Source of the DNA: Plantago ovata
Taxonomy: Eukaryota > Streptophyta > Magnoliopsida > Lamiales > Plantaginaceae
DNA: 64,000 bases
Assembly: GCA_028274465.1 (NCBI GenBank)
Contig: CM051455.1
Coordinates: 46,393,129-46,457,128 of the forward strand
Direction: 5' to 3'
This document shows positions 9,591 through 20,632 of the stretch, one piece after another; position 1 is the stretch's first letter; each line of letters starts with the position of its first letter. The notes under the pieces are model-generated. The model did no database searches and was not told the DNA's origin. It worked only from the letters and a program-made list of their open reading frames with translations. The translations under genes were made by a program, and so were the position numbers.

Positions 9591-11045
9591 ATGGCACAGT
9601 TACATATTGTTCTTCTTCCAATGATTGCTCATGGCCACATGATACCAATGGTAGACATGGCCAAGCTCTTCACCTCAAGGGGCATCAAAACAACCATAAT
9701 TTCCACCCCTGCCTTTGCTGACTCTATCACTCCAGCTCGAAATTCCGGGATCGATATCGGTCTCAGTCTTATCAACTTCCCACCTGAAGGTTCAGACTTG
9801 CCCCATGACAAGGTCAGCCTAGACCAAGTGAATAAGTCACCAGACCTGGTCTTCAAATTCTTCAAGGCGCTAGAATTGCTTCAGGAGCCTGTCGAAAAAT
9901 TATTGCAACAGCTATCACCAAATGCGCTTGTTTCCGACGTGTTCTTGCCTTGGACAGTCGATTCTGCAGCCAAGTTCGATATCCCACGTATAGTCTTCCA
10001 TGGGATAAGCTACTTTGCATTGTCTGCGTCAGAGCAAATGTATCGTCATAAGCCGTATAAGGGGTTGGAATTTGATGAAGATGAGTTTGTGATTCCTAAT
10101 CTTCCTCATAAGATCACGCTTGTGAGATCGCAAGTGTCTCCGCCGGAGTTAGTGGAGGATCCGGAATCTGTGTTTGTGAATCAGATTGTGAAAATGTGGG
10201 ATGCTAGTTTCAGGACCTACGGAGTGGTGGTCAACAGCTTCTACGAGCTTGAACACGAGTACGCGGATCATTATAGGAACGTCTTGGGGCGAAAAGCATG
10301 GCAATTAGGCCCGCTTTTATTGTTGAACAAAGGAGGGGCAGAGGAAATGGCATTACGAGGGAAGAAATCGACCATTGATGCACATGAGTGTTTATCATGG
10401 CTTAATTCGAAGAGGACAAATTCAGTTGTCTACATGTGTTTCGGTAGTATGGTAAGTTTTACTCCTGCGCAGTTGCGTGAAACTGCAGTTGGGCTAGAGT
10501 CGTCAGGCCAAGATTTCATTTGGGTCGTGAGAGGAATGGAAGGGGAAACCAAAGACTGGCTACCGGAAGGATTCGAGGAGAGGATCAAAGGAAAAGGGTT
10601 GATTATCCAAGGTTGGGCCCCGCAACTGTTGATTCTGGATCATGGAGCAATAGGGGCTTTTGTGACGCACTGTGGATGGAACTCGACCCTGGAAGGGATA
10701 TGTGCGGGTGTGCCTATGGTTACATGGCCAGTTTTCGTGGAGCAGTTTTATAATGAAAAGTTGATAACAGAGGTTCTGAGAACTGGAATTTCTGTTGGGA
10801 ATAAGATATGGACGCATATGGCGAGTGAAGGGGTATCCAGTGAGGCCGTAGCTAAAGCCGTGAGAGATATTGTGGTGGGAGAAGAAGCGGCAGAGATGAG
10901 GAAACGAGCGGAGAGTTATAAGGAGATGGCAAGAAAGGCGATTGAAGAAGGCGGATCCTCGTATAGATCTTTGGATGATATGGTGGAGGATTTGAGTGCA
11001 TATCACCAACCCAAGGGGAAAATGGCACCAGTAAACAGGCAATAA
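9591..11045 (+). CDS. UDP-glycosyltransferase, UGT73-like (copy A)
   Basis: Intronless, 484 residues, the normal UGT length. It would transfer a sugar, probably glucose, from UDP-sugar to a phenolic acceptor such as a flavonoid hydroxyl in the cytosol. Catalytic His is in MIAHGHMIP (H16) and its Asp partner in LVSDVFLPW (D116). The 44-residue PSPG donor-binding box runs from WAPQ at about 342 to EQ at about 385, with [11 protein letters not shown] inside; the final Gln is usual for UDP-glucose use. I chose the ATG giving [10 protein letters not shown] because homologues start there and because it lies downstream of the TATA box. Distinctive changes against the other copies are Asp in place of Gly in KFDIPRI, FALSASEQ in place of FSLCSSEQ, Val in VFVEQF, and a different tail (MAPVNRQ). 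It is closest to the pseudogene at 2.7 kb. The acceptor cannot be read from sequence. Confidence 0.95.
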   Translation: MAQLHIVLLPMIAHGHMIPMVDMAKLFTSRGIKTTIISTPAFADSITPARNSGIDIGLSLINFPPEGSDLPHDKVSLDQVNKSPDLVFKFFKALELLQEPVEKLLQQLSPNALVSDVFLPWTVDSAAKFDIPRIVFHGISYFALSASEQMYRHKPYKGLEFDEDEFVIPNLPHKITLVRSQVSPPELVEDPESVFVNQIVKMWDASFRTYGVVVNSFYELEHEYADHYRNVLGRKAWQLGPLLLLNKGGAEEMALRGKKSTIDAHECLSWLNSKRTNSVVYMCFGSMVSFTPAQLRETAVGLESSGQDFIWVVRGMEGETKDWLPEGFEERIKGKGLIIQGWAPQLLILDHGAIGAFVTHCGWNSTLEGICAGVPMVTWPVFVEQFYNEKLITEVLRTGISVGNKIWTHMASEGVSSEAVAKAVRDIVVGEEAAEMRKRAESYKEMARKAIEEGGSSYRSLDDMVEDLSAYHQPKGKMAPVNRQ

Positions 11046-11655
11046 TTTCACTTTGGACTATGAAATCCTATAATGTTATGAATTTGTCTGGCATCTGTTG
11101 TATTGCTATTTCATCTTTCTGTTTCACTTTCAACTTTCAAGTTGTATTATTTCATCTAATAAAGGTTCTGTTTCTTCAGTTCTTTACCTACTTCATGTGC
11201 TATTGAGTTAGGAAAATATATCTGACAGACAGTTGCATACTATATATAAAAGGATCAATCACACAGATATTTATAAATTTGAACGAAAAATGAGATTGAA
11301 TCCTGTCAATTTATTCGACACCATATTTGATGTTGTAGATGAGATAGAATCCTCAAAAAAGGTCATCAGGGTTAAGGGCCCTGGACGATCAACATTAACC
11401 ACGCGTTGAGCTTCCTCTAATAGATTAAAACGAGCACTGGACGGCTGGACCTAGTCGAGCCTATCACACACCTCTTTATAATTTTGAGTTTGAAGATCAA
11501 ACTAATAAGAAATGAATAATTAAGAAGTTAGTGTTTCTCCATGGATGATGGACCTTCTTCTTGAATGTCCACATGAACTCGTCATGTATTAAAACTAAAA
11601 ACTCTTCACTTTCAGTTTCAGGCTCCTAGCCGCAGCACACATGTGAGATCGATCC
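11046..11655. other. 3' flank of UGT copy A
   Basis: This is the 3' UTR and downstream DNA duplicated at 5221-5314 and 6158-6680. The position matching the CACTA insertion is unoccupied here (TATTTCATCTTTCTG near 11110). No gene. Confidence 0.7.
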
Positions 11656-13465
11656 GGAATATTACACTTTTGGTCCCATAAGTATTTGTCCTCTGCGTAT
11701 TTAGTCCTTATTTTCTTTGTACAAACAAATATGGTCCTCCTTGCTGATTTGGCACTGAGTTGGACAGATTGAGGAGTTGAATTATTGGTGAAGCTTGAGA
11801 TGGGAGACCAATTGAAGGTGCATTATGTCGATCAAAAACCTTACATCTTCAAAATATGTCTTTACGGCAATGGCAAGCTTGATAGCATGTCTTCACGGCA
11901 ATGGAAAGATGAAAACAAAGCTTGGTGAAGCTATGTAACATAGCTTAATTAAGCTCTACTAACAAAGCTTGATTAAGTTTTGTCTTAATTTTTTCTCTTT
12001 GCCGCTTCAAAAACAACAAAGCTTGATTAAGCTCTGCACAGAGCTTAATCAAAATCTGTTAATAGAGCTTAAACTATTATGGGATGATTTGGGTGATTAA
12101 TTTTAGAGTGATTTTGGGTGATTCTGTCTATATATGGAGGTGACAAGGGATGATTTGGAGTTGTTATAAATGTGTTGGCATGATGAATAAGCTTTGTATT
12201 GCTTAATTCAGCCACTCTGCGCTCCTATGCAGGGGCGAAATTAAGTTGATACTCACCTTTGCGGCATACGGGTTGAAACAGGGAAAACAAATTTAGTACT
12301 ACTATTAATCTCGATCAAGTTTAAAGTCTAATAAACTAATTTGAAAAAAAAATATCAAACCCCTTAACCTTTATTACAGATGAGACAATATCATCCAATC
12401 TATTAAATTTGAGACTTAACCCCTCACATATTTAAAGTGTCGCAACATACCACCTATATAATCTTTTACCTTCAATTTAATATTTCCATTCAATTTAATA
12501 TTTTTCTTTCAATTAAATATTTCTGTTTGACTCCAAATTAATCTTAATGCATATCGAAAAATAATTTTGAAAATTATATTATGAAATTATACGATTTTTA
12601 CTTTTATAATATAAATTTACATATTATTTTTCCGGTATAATTTATGAAAATATTATTTTTCCACTTTTATAATATAACTTGTATCGGAAAAATAATATTT
12701 GAACTTATATTATATAAGTGAAAATTTTATTTTTAAAATTTTTATAATATAATTTTCAAAATAACTTTTCGGTATGAATTAAGATTAATTTGTAGTCAAA
12801 TGAAAATATTTAATTGTAGAAAAATATTAAATTGAATGAAAAATATTAAATTGAAGGAAATATATAATATTATATAAGGGACAACACATTAAACTTTAAA
12901 TAAGTAAGAGGGTTAAGTCTAAAATTTAATAGGTTGGGGATATTATCTCAAATGTTGGGGGCTTGATCAATTTTCTCATATGCCCCCACATATTATAATT
13001 AATGAGTTTAAACTCCAATAACTTCCAAACATTCATCTTATGTATTCTTTGTTACTTTCTCTTAATAATTTGTCTATTTAGTTTAAGTTAATCTTCTTAT
13101 AGTACATTTAACCACTAATTAATTATAAATTATAATAAAAAATTCAAAAAAAATTATTAAAATATATAAACCATATTATCCCTGCAAAAATCAAATAACA
13201 AAATTACACAATTTCTTATGGGATGGATTAAATTAATTTTCTCTTGTTAAATTTAGACATTTAGAAGCGTGTAACTTTTTGGTTCAAAAAGATTATATTG
13301 ATATGTGGCATGTTACTTTCTTTTATCGTAGTTAAGTTCGGCATACAGGTCAATATGAAATTCTAACTTCGTTCCTGGTACTATAAGAAGAAGAGGACCA
13401 ATAACGCAGAGTTCGGCTAGAACGGAACTAAAAGTGCAGAGAAGGACCAAAATTGTAATTTTACC
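11656..13465. mobile_element. Larger Mutator-like element of the same family, with nested DNA
   Basis: The left end GGAATATTACACTTTTGGTC and the right end, read on the other strand as GGTAAAATTACAATTTTGGT, are inverted repeats related to the termini of the 985-bp element at 3206-4190. The interior near 11.93-12.07 kb holds the same AAGCTTAATTAAGCTCT palindromes. A clean 9-bp target duplication is not visible (GATCGATCC against GATCTTGTC), so the exact ends are less certain. No transposase. About 650 bp of it is a separate foldback. Confidence 0.65.
12345..12990. repeat. Long imperfect inverted repeat (foldback)
   Basis: The left arm (about 12345-12600) and right arm (about 12740-12990) are complementary over most of their length. 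For example, CCAAATTAATCTTAATGCAT on the left matches TGAATTAAGATTAATTTG on the right, and CTATTAAATTTGAGACTTAA matches TTAAGTCTAAAATTTAATAG. The DNA is very AT-rich and encodes nothing. It is probably a foldback MITE nested in the Mutator-like element, and a possible source of small RNAs. Confidence 0.75.
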
Positions 13466-14390
13466 GATCTTGTCTATCTATCTATGTATGACATATTTAG
13501 TGACGTATTAATTTGGTTAAGTAGTTCAAGCATTGACGCGATGCAATCTAATTGATTCTGTTGGCACCCTTATATGAGGGCCAGCATTATGCTTAGATTT
13601 CCTACAAAGTAATCAACTTTGTATGATTGTCATTCACTCATTTGTATCAGTGTAAAAAACTATACTAGAAAACAATTGAGAATTAAAAAAAAAAAAATTG
13701 AGAATAAATGGCAGTAAGAATTATCATGAATTGATGATGACTTAATTGCTTACGTAAGTATAGAAAATACAATTGAAAGAAGGTAAGAATTATGTGACTG
13801 GCTTAGGAGTTAGGATTATACTACATGTGTGTATCACTAAAAAAGCAGTTATTAACTCTACAGGTCTAAAAGGTTCAGTTATTGGTAACTCTATCGGAAA
13901 ATTAAAGATATAGTTATACAAGGTTAATAGAAATGTGCATTGAACAAATCGATCTTCATAATTAGCAATGAGTGATGAATTGTCCATACACATGCATACA
14001 CTAATTAATCACCACCGAATCATCTCATACACTGATGTGCACGCCATGCAAACGACTTTAGAAATACAAGCTATCTTTTCTTTAACTTCCTAGCACTTTC
14101 TTCTAGACATACTCTTCATACATATCTACATCACCACATCCACAACTCAACAAGTATCAAACTTCTATTTCTTTGCCTCCACAATTTTCACCAAATCAAT
14201 TAATTTTTTACTCTCTAGTCTCTAGTCTCTAGTCTCAATACTATTCAAATTTCAACTTTTAGCCTTTAAAATATAACTCCATTCAACCTTAAACCTTTCT
14301 TTTCCTTGAGCCACAAATTCCACCTTACTCCTCCATTTCCAAGAAATTTAATTACTCTTCATAACCAAGCTGAGTCTGTCTCTCTATATA
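13466..14390. other. Upstream flank of UGT copy B
   Basis: No gene. From about 13735 (GATGACTTAATTGCTTACGT) onward it resembles 22256 onward, upstream of copy C. This marks the left part of the duplicated UGT unit. Confidence 0.6.
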
Positions 14391-14507
14391 TGTAGCAGAT
14401 ACTTAACCAACTCTCTCATCATCATCATCTTCACAACAATATACTTCACTTTCAATAATATTACCACCATCACTTGTTATCATAACTCTTTAGCTACAAA
14501 CAAAAGA
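14383..14507 (+). promoter_or_regulatory. TATA box and leader of UGT copy B
   Basis: TCTATATATGTAGCAG starts about 124 bp before the ATG. The CATCATCATC and ACTTCA-type leader is shared with copies C and D. Confidence 0.65.
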
Positions 14508-15962
14508 ATGGGACAGTTACATATTGTTCTTCTTCCCATGATAGCTCATGGCCACATGATCCCAACGGTTGATATGGCAAAACTCTTCACTTCCAGAGGC
14601 ATTAAAGCCACAATCATCTCCACCCCTACTTTTGCAGACTCTATCACTCGAGCTCGAAACTCAGGGATCGATATCGGCCTCAGCCTCATCAACTTCCCAC
14701 CTGAAGGTTCAGACTTGCCTCATGACATGGTCAGCCTAGACCAAATGAAGTCACCAGACTTAATCCCCAAGTTCTTCAAGGCGTTTGAATTGCTACAAGA
14801 GCCTGTCGAAAAGTTATTGCAAGAACTATCACCAAACGCGCTTGTTTCTGACATGTTCTTGCCTTGGACTGTCGATTCTGCAGCCAAGTTTTGTATCCCA
14901 CGTATAGTTTTCCATGGAACAGGCTACTTTTCGTTGTGTTCATCAGAGCAAATGCATCGCAATAAGCCATATAAGGGCTTGGAGTTGGATGAAGATGAGT
15001 TTGTGATTCCGAATCTTCCACATAAGATTACACTTGTGAAATCGCAAGTGTCTCCGTTTGAGCTAGTGGAGGATCCGGAGTCTGTGTTTACGAATTTGTT
15101 GGAGAAAATATGGGATTCTAGTTTGAGGACCTATGGAACGGTGGTTAACAGCTTCTACGAGCTTGAGCAGGAGTACGCGGATCATTATCGGAACGTCCTG
15201 GGGCGAAAAGCATGGCAATTAGGCCCGCTCTTGTTGTCAAATAAAGGAGGAGCGGAGGAAATGGCGTTAAGAGGAAAGAAATCGGTAATTGATGCACATG
15301 AATGTGTATCATGGCTTGATTCTAAGAGGCCTAATTCAGTTGTTTACATGTGTTTTGGTAGCATGGCAAATTTTACACCTGCACAATTGCGTGAAACCGC
15401 AGTTGGCCTAGAGTTGTCAGGCCAAGATTTCATTTGGGTTGTCAGAGGAATGGAAGGCGAAAACGAGGACTGGCTACCGGAAGGATTTGAGGAGAGAACC
15501 AAAGGGAAAGGGTTGATTATCCGAGGTTGGGCCCCGCAAGTGTTAATTCTAGATCATGAAGCAATAGGGGCTTTTGTGACGCACTGTGGATGGAACTCTA
15601 CCCTGGAAGGGATATGTGCGGGTTTGCCCATGGTTACATGGCCAGTTTTCGCGGAGCAGTTTTATAATGAGAAGTTAATAACACAGGTTTTGAGAACCGG
15701 GGTTTCTGTTGGAAATAAGAAATGGGACCGCGTGGCAAGTGAAGGGGTATCCAGTGAAACGTTGGCCAGAGCTGTGAGAGATGTTGTGGTGGGAGAAGAA
15801 GCGGCAGAGATGAGGAAAAGAGCGGAGATGTATAAGGAAATGGCAAGAAAGGCGATTGAAGAAGGCGGATCCTCGTATAAATCTTTGGATGATATGGTGG
15901 AGGATTTGAGTGCATATCGCCATCCCAAGGGAAAATTAACACAATTAAACAGTCAAGAGTGA
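14508..15962 (+). CDS. UDP-glycosyltransferase, UGT73-like (copy B)
   Basis: Intronless, 484 residues. Motifs: H16 in AHGHMIP, D115 in LVSDMFLPW, PSPG box 341-384 from WAPQVLILDHEAIGAF through [10 protein letters not shown] to FAEQ. All residues expected for UDP-sugar binding (W341, H359, W362, N363, S364, E367, Q384) are present, so it should be active. Odd features are Cys129 where most copies have Gly (KFCIPRI), and GLP rather than GVP within the PSPG box, as in copy D. It starts at the ATG of [10 protein letters not shown], the family start. It is followed by a DUF579 pseudogene in the same orientation, as are copies C and D. The acceptor is likely a phenolic such as a flavonoid or coumarin, by family only. 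Confidence 0.95.
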   Translation: MGQLHIVLLPMIAHGHMIPTVDMAKLFTSRGIKATIISTPTFADSITRARNSGIDIGLSLINFPPEGSDLPHDMVSLDQMKSPDLIPKFFKAFELLQEPVEKLLQELSPNALVSDMFLPWTVDSAAKFCIPRIVFHGTGYFSLCSSEQMHRNKPYKGLELDEDEFVIPNLPHKITLVKSQVSPFELVEDPESVFTNLLEKIWDSSLRTYGTVVNSFYELEQEYADHYRNVLGRKAWQLGPLLLSNKGGAEEMALRGKKSVIDAHECVSWLDSKRPNSVVYMCFGSMANFTPAQLRETAVGLELSGQDFIWVVRGMEGENEDWLPEGFEERTKGKGLIIRGWAPQVLILDHEAIGAFVTHCGWNSTLEGICAGLPMVTWPVFAEQFYNEKLITQVLRTGVSVGNKKWDRVASEGVSSETLARAVRDVVVGEEAAEMRKRAEMYKEMARKAIEEGGSSYKSLDDMVEDLSAYRHPKGKLTQLNSQE

Positions 15963-16380
15963 CTTTTTTTGTTCCCATATTATCTCTTGTATTACTACTA
16001 TTTCATGTTTTTGTTTCACTTTGAAGTTGTTGTATCGGCAGTGTAATCTATGTTCAAAACTTGTACTAGAAAATCTATTTTTGATTGATTGTAACATGTC
16101 TAAAGAGTCCAAAACATTTTACTTCTTTACACTTTTACAAGCAAGAATCAAACATTTCAACATGAGTTACGTGACATACTTGTTTGATTTGATATGATAT
16201 ACAGAGACAAGGCAAGTCAACTTTCTATAATTGAAAAAATCCTAAGATGGATGTAAAATGTAAAAATGGAGACCAAATCAACTAGCAAGTGACATCTATG
16301 ATGTGAATGCAGGGACCGTTACGTGACTTCTTAAAATTAGCCTCTTAGATGCAATTGTGGAAATGACAATCACTTGAACC
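15963..16380. other. 3' flank of UGT copy B
   Basis: This is the 3' UTR and spacer, colinear with the DNA after copy D (27345-27800). Both contain ATATACAGAGACAAGG and CCTAAGATGGATGT segments. No gene. Confidence 0.65.
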
Positions 16381-16944
16381 CTATGTTACCTGGACCCTGG
16401 ATACGGGTATCGGATACGGTGCATATTCTGGTGTCGGGTGCTTGTATTTCTAAATGTTAGAATACGGGGGTATCCACCCAAATTCCGACACCGGTACGCC
16501 GGTACGGATGTTATAGTAGTGTATCATTATATTATGTTATGTTTAGTTGAAATGTTTGACACTTTAACAAAAATAACATTACAAAGGTATTGGGCCAGAA
16601 GCCCAGAAATATTTGCAGGCCCAATACAAACCCTAAAATACCAGTCGTTATTCCTTCTTCCCCATCTTTTCAGTTCGTTCCTAATATCCACAAAAATTCC
16701 GTTTTCTTTCCATTCTCTGGGCTTCAATCTGCAACAATCACTCCAACACTCCATTTTTATTTCTTTCCTTTTGAAACTTGAAACTCAACCAATACCCATT
16801 GGATTGATGTTGGAGTGTCAATTACAGAGTTGACCAGTGTTCGATGTCTATTGACCGGATTCAGGCCGGATTTCATACCAGCACCGGTGTCGTACCGTGT
16901 CGACACCGGTCCGTTAGCAATTCCGGCGAGTCCAGGTAACATAG
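16381..16944. mobile_element. hAT-type non-autonomous element (564 bp)
   Basis: The inverted termini are CTATGTTACCTGGACCC on the left and the complement of GAGTCCAGGTAACATAG on the right. The 8-mer CTTGAACC is duplicated on both sides (16373-16380 and 16945-16952), the hAT signature. The paralogous spacer near 27800 shows the unoccupied site (TATCACCTGAATATATTTGA). The interior includes repeated ACACCGGTACG-type GC-rich motifs. It also holds a stretch around 16600-16640 with GGCCCAATACAAACCCTAAA that looks like a plant promoter or leader fragment. No transposase. Confidence 0.9.
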
Positions 16945-16952
16945 CTTGAACC

Positions 16953-17251
16953 TGATATATTTTGACCACATTGAAGATTCAGATTTCAGAGGCTTCAATT
17001 TGTATCTCTTTCATTCCTTTTGGGACCCTATACTCGAAACGTACCCCTAATAACTAAGCAGATCTACATCTACCCGTATCATTGAAATCACAAATCCACA
17101 ATATTCAAGGGAATCATCAAAACAGGGTATATAAATGAAGAGAGAGCAATAAAACTTACTAGTTCCTTCATGTGAGTGAAATCAAAGCTACTCCAATTTC
17201 CCTGTTCCAGTTGTTCTTTCAGTAATTTGGTCAAACACCTTGCATGCAAAC
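16953..17251. other. Spacer before DUF579 pseudogene 1
   Basis: It is colinear with 27810-28762 and 24700-24880. It includes the conserved AAAACTTACTAGTTCCT leader of the DUF579 gene. No gene of its own. Confidence 0.55.
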
Positions 17252-17472
17252 ATGAAGTCCACCTCAAAACTCATCGCCTTTTCTCCACAAACCCATCAAT
17301 ACCTCACCCGGCTTCTGCTCCTACATATGGTTCCTCGTCTTCGTTCTACTTTTCGCCGCATACATTCTAATCACCACCCGATATGCCACCATTGTGAAAT
17401 CTGCAAGGAAATCAACCTCCCAGTCTCAGATACCTGACCACATTTGGGACTCGCTCGTGTACTACGCCACGG
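17252..17472 (+). pseudogene. DUF579 methyltransferase pseudogene 1 (5' fragment)
   Basis: It is homologous to exon 1 of the intact gene at 28763, beginning with the same codons (MKSTSKLI). A frameshifting change follows within the first twenty codons, so the membrane segment is read out of frame, and an early stop results. Similarity ends at TACTACGCCACG (about 17472), 85 bp before the Harbinger-type element. Everything downstream of that point is lost. Confidence 0.88.
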
Positions 17473-18075
17473 TCTAAGCCAAAGAAGTTTAAAGAAATGC
17501 GAAAATAAATGAAAATGAGGGAATTAAAGGGTAGCAACCGCTTTTGGGATGAAATTAGGCCCTGATTGGTTTGTTGTGTTTTGCCAAATTTCACAAATGA
17601 CCGCGCGAAACACAGCGATTGGTTACTCATTTCAGTGTATTTGCAGCCCCCCGAGCTGGCCCGAAAACTTTTACAAACACGACAACAGGTCCAAAACCAA
17701 ATCCTAGGGGGGTGTCCGGTTTTGAAACACACCATACCATGTGTTTTGACCACCCACTTAAAATTACTATACTAACCTTTCTTCTTCTCCAAAATTACAT
17801 AATGGCAAAGGATAAGTTGTGCCACTATAAAAATGAAATTTCAGAAAAAATTTACACTTGAGTTACGCTGTTCTTGCTGTTCTTCCTGTCTCGTTTTTCT
17901 CAAACCCTAGCTTTCTCCCTCTTTCAATTTACAGCTGAATTGAGCCGAATCTTGTGAAATCAATTGATGATTTTGACTTGTTTGCAGGTCAAGTTTTTCT
18001 CAAACCCTAACTTTCTTCCACACAAACTAAAACCCTACCCTGTTTTTACTCCGCCGTGCTCTCTGCTCAGACGAG

Positions 18076-19395
18076 ATGGACGTCGACGGCACAGGTGATG
18101 GATCTGAAGAAGCTTCGAGGCAAGTGCAAGTCAGATTCGTGACGAAGCTCAAACCGCCATACAAAGTGCCGTCAAATTCCATTGGCATACCTTACAATCT
18201 CACTCACTATGGCCTCTCTCTCCTCGTCAACAATATTCTCCAATCAGGTACTGATTATATTCACAGTTGAGCTAGTATGAATGTTAGTTTGCTCGTGATT
18301 GTGATTGAATTGTAATTGTTTTTTTTTTCCGTTCAAGAAATGAGGGCGGGAAATCGGAGCCGTTTGACTTCCTCGTCGGAGAGTTTGTTCGGATGTCGAT
18401 CGAGGAGTTTCTTCTTGTCAAGGGGATTTCTGGTGTAAGTAATTTTAAGCTAATTCCATGTGTTAAATTTACTGGTTATGAAGTTTAAAGTGAGCTGGAT
18501 AAGAGTAGATATATGCTGATAAGAAGTTTTGATGTAGTTTATATGTGGCACAGTAACTAATACAGGATCTGGTGGGTAGTTTTAATCGAATTTGCTATGT
18601 TAAATTAATTTACTATATTGAAGTTTAAACTGATATGAATACGAGTGAATTAACACAGCTTTGAAAGAATTGGTGCATTTTTTATGTAAATGTGGTACTT
18701 CTGCTTAGGAAAATTACTGCTAAATTGAGTCCTGTTGCAAGTGGTTTTACATGAATTCACTATGTTTGCATCCACATGTGGCTGGAGTTTAAATTTAGTT
18801 GAATACAGCTGTTGTATTTATGTGGTTATGATAGAATTGGAGCATTTTGATGTTTTGGGGTAAATATGTGGTGCTACAACGAATACAGGCAAAAGTGTTG
18901 GAAATTCAAAATTGATTATGGCTAGGGCATCAAAAGCGATTACAAGTAATAAGAGGGGCAATCCATGATACTCACAATCTCTCCTTGAATCAAACCACAC
19001 TTTATCTGAATCATTGGAATCTGCTAGTGATAATCACTTCTTTTTTCCAATCCAAAATTGTTACATCTATATCTACGTCAGTAACAACGCCTATACCTTG
19101 TTGAAGACAGCCTTCTTTGCAACACTTTGCACAACTACTAACACACTTCTTTCTAATTGAGTAGTTTTGATATCTTCTGGAAGTAGTTCTACACAAATTC
19201 ACTATTATTTCGTTTTCTGCCATTGAAGTTTAAGTTGACTATGTGCGGTTATGCAAAAATGAAGTTGTGTTTATGTGTAGTTTTGATTTATGTGGTAGTG
19301 CAATTCATACAGGAAAAAGTACTTGAAATCGAGTACATTAAGGCAGTGGCACCTAGAAAAGAAGAAAACCTTCTATGCATGGTGATTGGGTCATA
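18076..19395 (+). pseudogene. Captured 5' fragment of WDR12/YTM1 ribosome-biogenesis gene
   Basis: Three exons are recognisable. 18076-18247 begins MDVDGTGDGSEEASRQVQVR and continues into the NLE domain. About 18337-18434 encodes EPFDFLV.EFVRMSIEEFLL. The exon from 19313 encodes EKVLEIEYIKAVAPRKEEN. In the family these precede the WD40 repeats, which are absent. The acceptor needed to keep exon 2 in frame reads AA instead of AG, and the third exon frameshifts and stops after the PRKEE motif. About 200 bp of 5' leader with AAACCCTA motifs was captured too. WDR12 acts in the PeBoW complex for 60S maturation, but this copy cannot. Confidence 0.85.
18460..19320. repeat. Diverged intron repeats within the captured WDR12 fragment
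   Basis: Within the intron, a unit containing GAAGTTTAAA and then TTATGTGG...ATACAGG recurs about four times (starting near 18480, 18620, 18787 and 19226). One repeat (18886-18905) includes a decayed copy of the start of exon 3 (GGCAAAAGTGTTGGAAATTC). This suggests internal tandem duplication followed by drift. Confidence 0.55.
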
Positions 19396-19667
19396 GAATT
19401 CAATCATATTTATCTCACCATATGAGAATCAAACCAAATGATTTACTTCAACAAATTGTTCTAAATATGAGAACGATCATAGAAGTCACTAGATCTGGTA
19501 ATTTAACTCCGGCCCCTCTATTATAATCAATTCTACATGCATTCTTATTTGTCCATTTCAATTGGTTCTATAGGATTACTTCTACCAAGCTATATCCTTC
19601 TCACTTTAAAGTAATTAGTCTCGAGTATTTCCATTGGTACTGATATACAAACTCTTTGTGATGCAGT

Positions 19668-20632
19668 CGTGCACGAAGCTACTCCCGATCACCATCTCCT
19701 CGCCGTGGTAGGGGTAGAAGCCGTAGTTATAGGAGGATCCGTAGCCTCAGGTAATCTTTGCTCCTATATTAGTTGCAATTAGTGAATGGGCTGTAGTACA
19801 ACGGAATTGTAGCTTATCAGACATTTTCAGTTTCATGTATAGTTTATCGTCTGTCCTGTTCCTAAAATACTAGATCAGATTTTTCTGTTTAGTACCTGTC
19901 TTGCACTTAGTACTAAGAGTGTTTCTTGTAGACCCAATAATGCTCAGAGGAGAAAGAATTAAAAAATCATACTAAGAAAAAGAAAAGAAACTTAATCTAT
20001 AGCTGGCACGTTGTTGCCCTATCTAGCCATGATTGTTTGATTTTGTTCCTACATATATTTTTGCCTTGCCAAAAATGTGTTGTCTCATGTCTGGCAACTT
20101 ATTTGACACTTGCAAAAAGATATGTTCTGCAAAAAGATACCTTCAGTTGACTAGTCTAGTAACTTTTTTAGTTGACACCTTCAAGGTTATCTTATTCTAC
20201 ACTTTGTTTTTTGCCCTTCCCTCTTTGATAATTTATTGGAAGAGAAGCAGGAGACTTTTCACTTACTGGCTAATGGAACTGACTGGTTAAATTCAATGTC
20301 TCCAGCCGATCTAGGTCTCCTCCAAAGAAGGAACTTAGCCTTGAGAGGTCAGAGAAAAGATCTAGGAGCCCCAGCAGACATAGAGGAAGAAAGCACAACC
20401 CAACTCCAGAAAGAAGCCCAAGAGGTGGGCTCACCATCTCCAAGAGATGACAAGGCAGCAAGCCCAGTCCAGTAGTCCGGATAGGAGCAGACGCCTAAAA
20501 GATGATGTTGAAGATCGGAATGGTAAGCACGAGGAGAGGAGCCCAATTGAAGAGAACGGGCGCAGCACTAGCTTTAGCCCCAGAGCTGGAAGCCCCATTG
20601 ATGATGACGGATCTCCCAGGGGCAGTGACTAG
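19668..20632 (+). pseudogene. Captured 3' fragment of an SR-type splicing-factor gene
   Basis: A short exon (19668-19752) encodes an RS-rich stretch, ARSYSRSPSPRRGRGRSRSY. After an intron, the region from about 20306 reads RSRSPPKKELSLERSEKRSR, then SPSRHRGRKHNPTPERSP. One frameshift near 20440 follows, then SSPDRSRRLKDDVEDRNGKH to the C-terminus SPRGSD and stop at 20632. The RNA-recognition motif is missing. It is the C-terminal RS domain of a plant SR protein; I cannot decide the subfamily. It is carried by the Harbinger-type element. Confidence 0.78.

Noticed and set aside
12232-12260. Possible hAT left end (GCAGGGGCGAAATTAAG) like the PTEN intron element
   Set aside because: No matching right terminus or 8-bp duplication could be found, so I did not call a separate element.
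15634-15978. Long minus-strand open frames opposite the UGT 3' ends (also at 10560-11051, 23783-24332 and 27016-27330)
   Set aside because: They recur at the same place in every UGT copy and mirror its codon structure. They show no motif of their own, so they are antisense shadows of the UGT genes.
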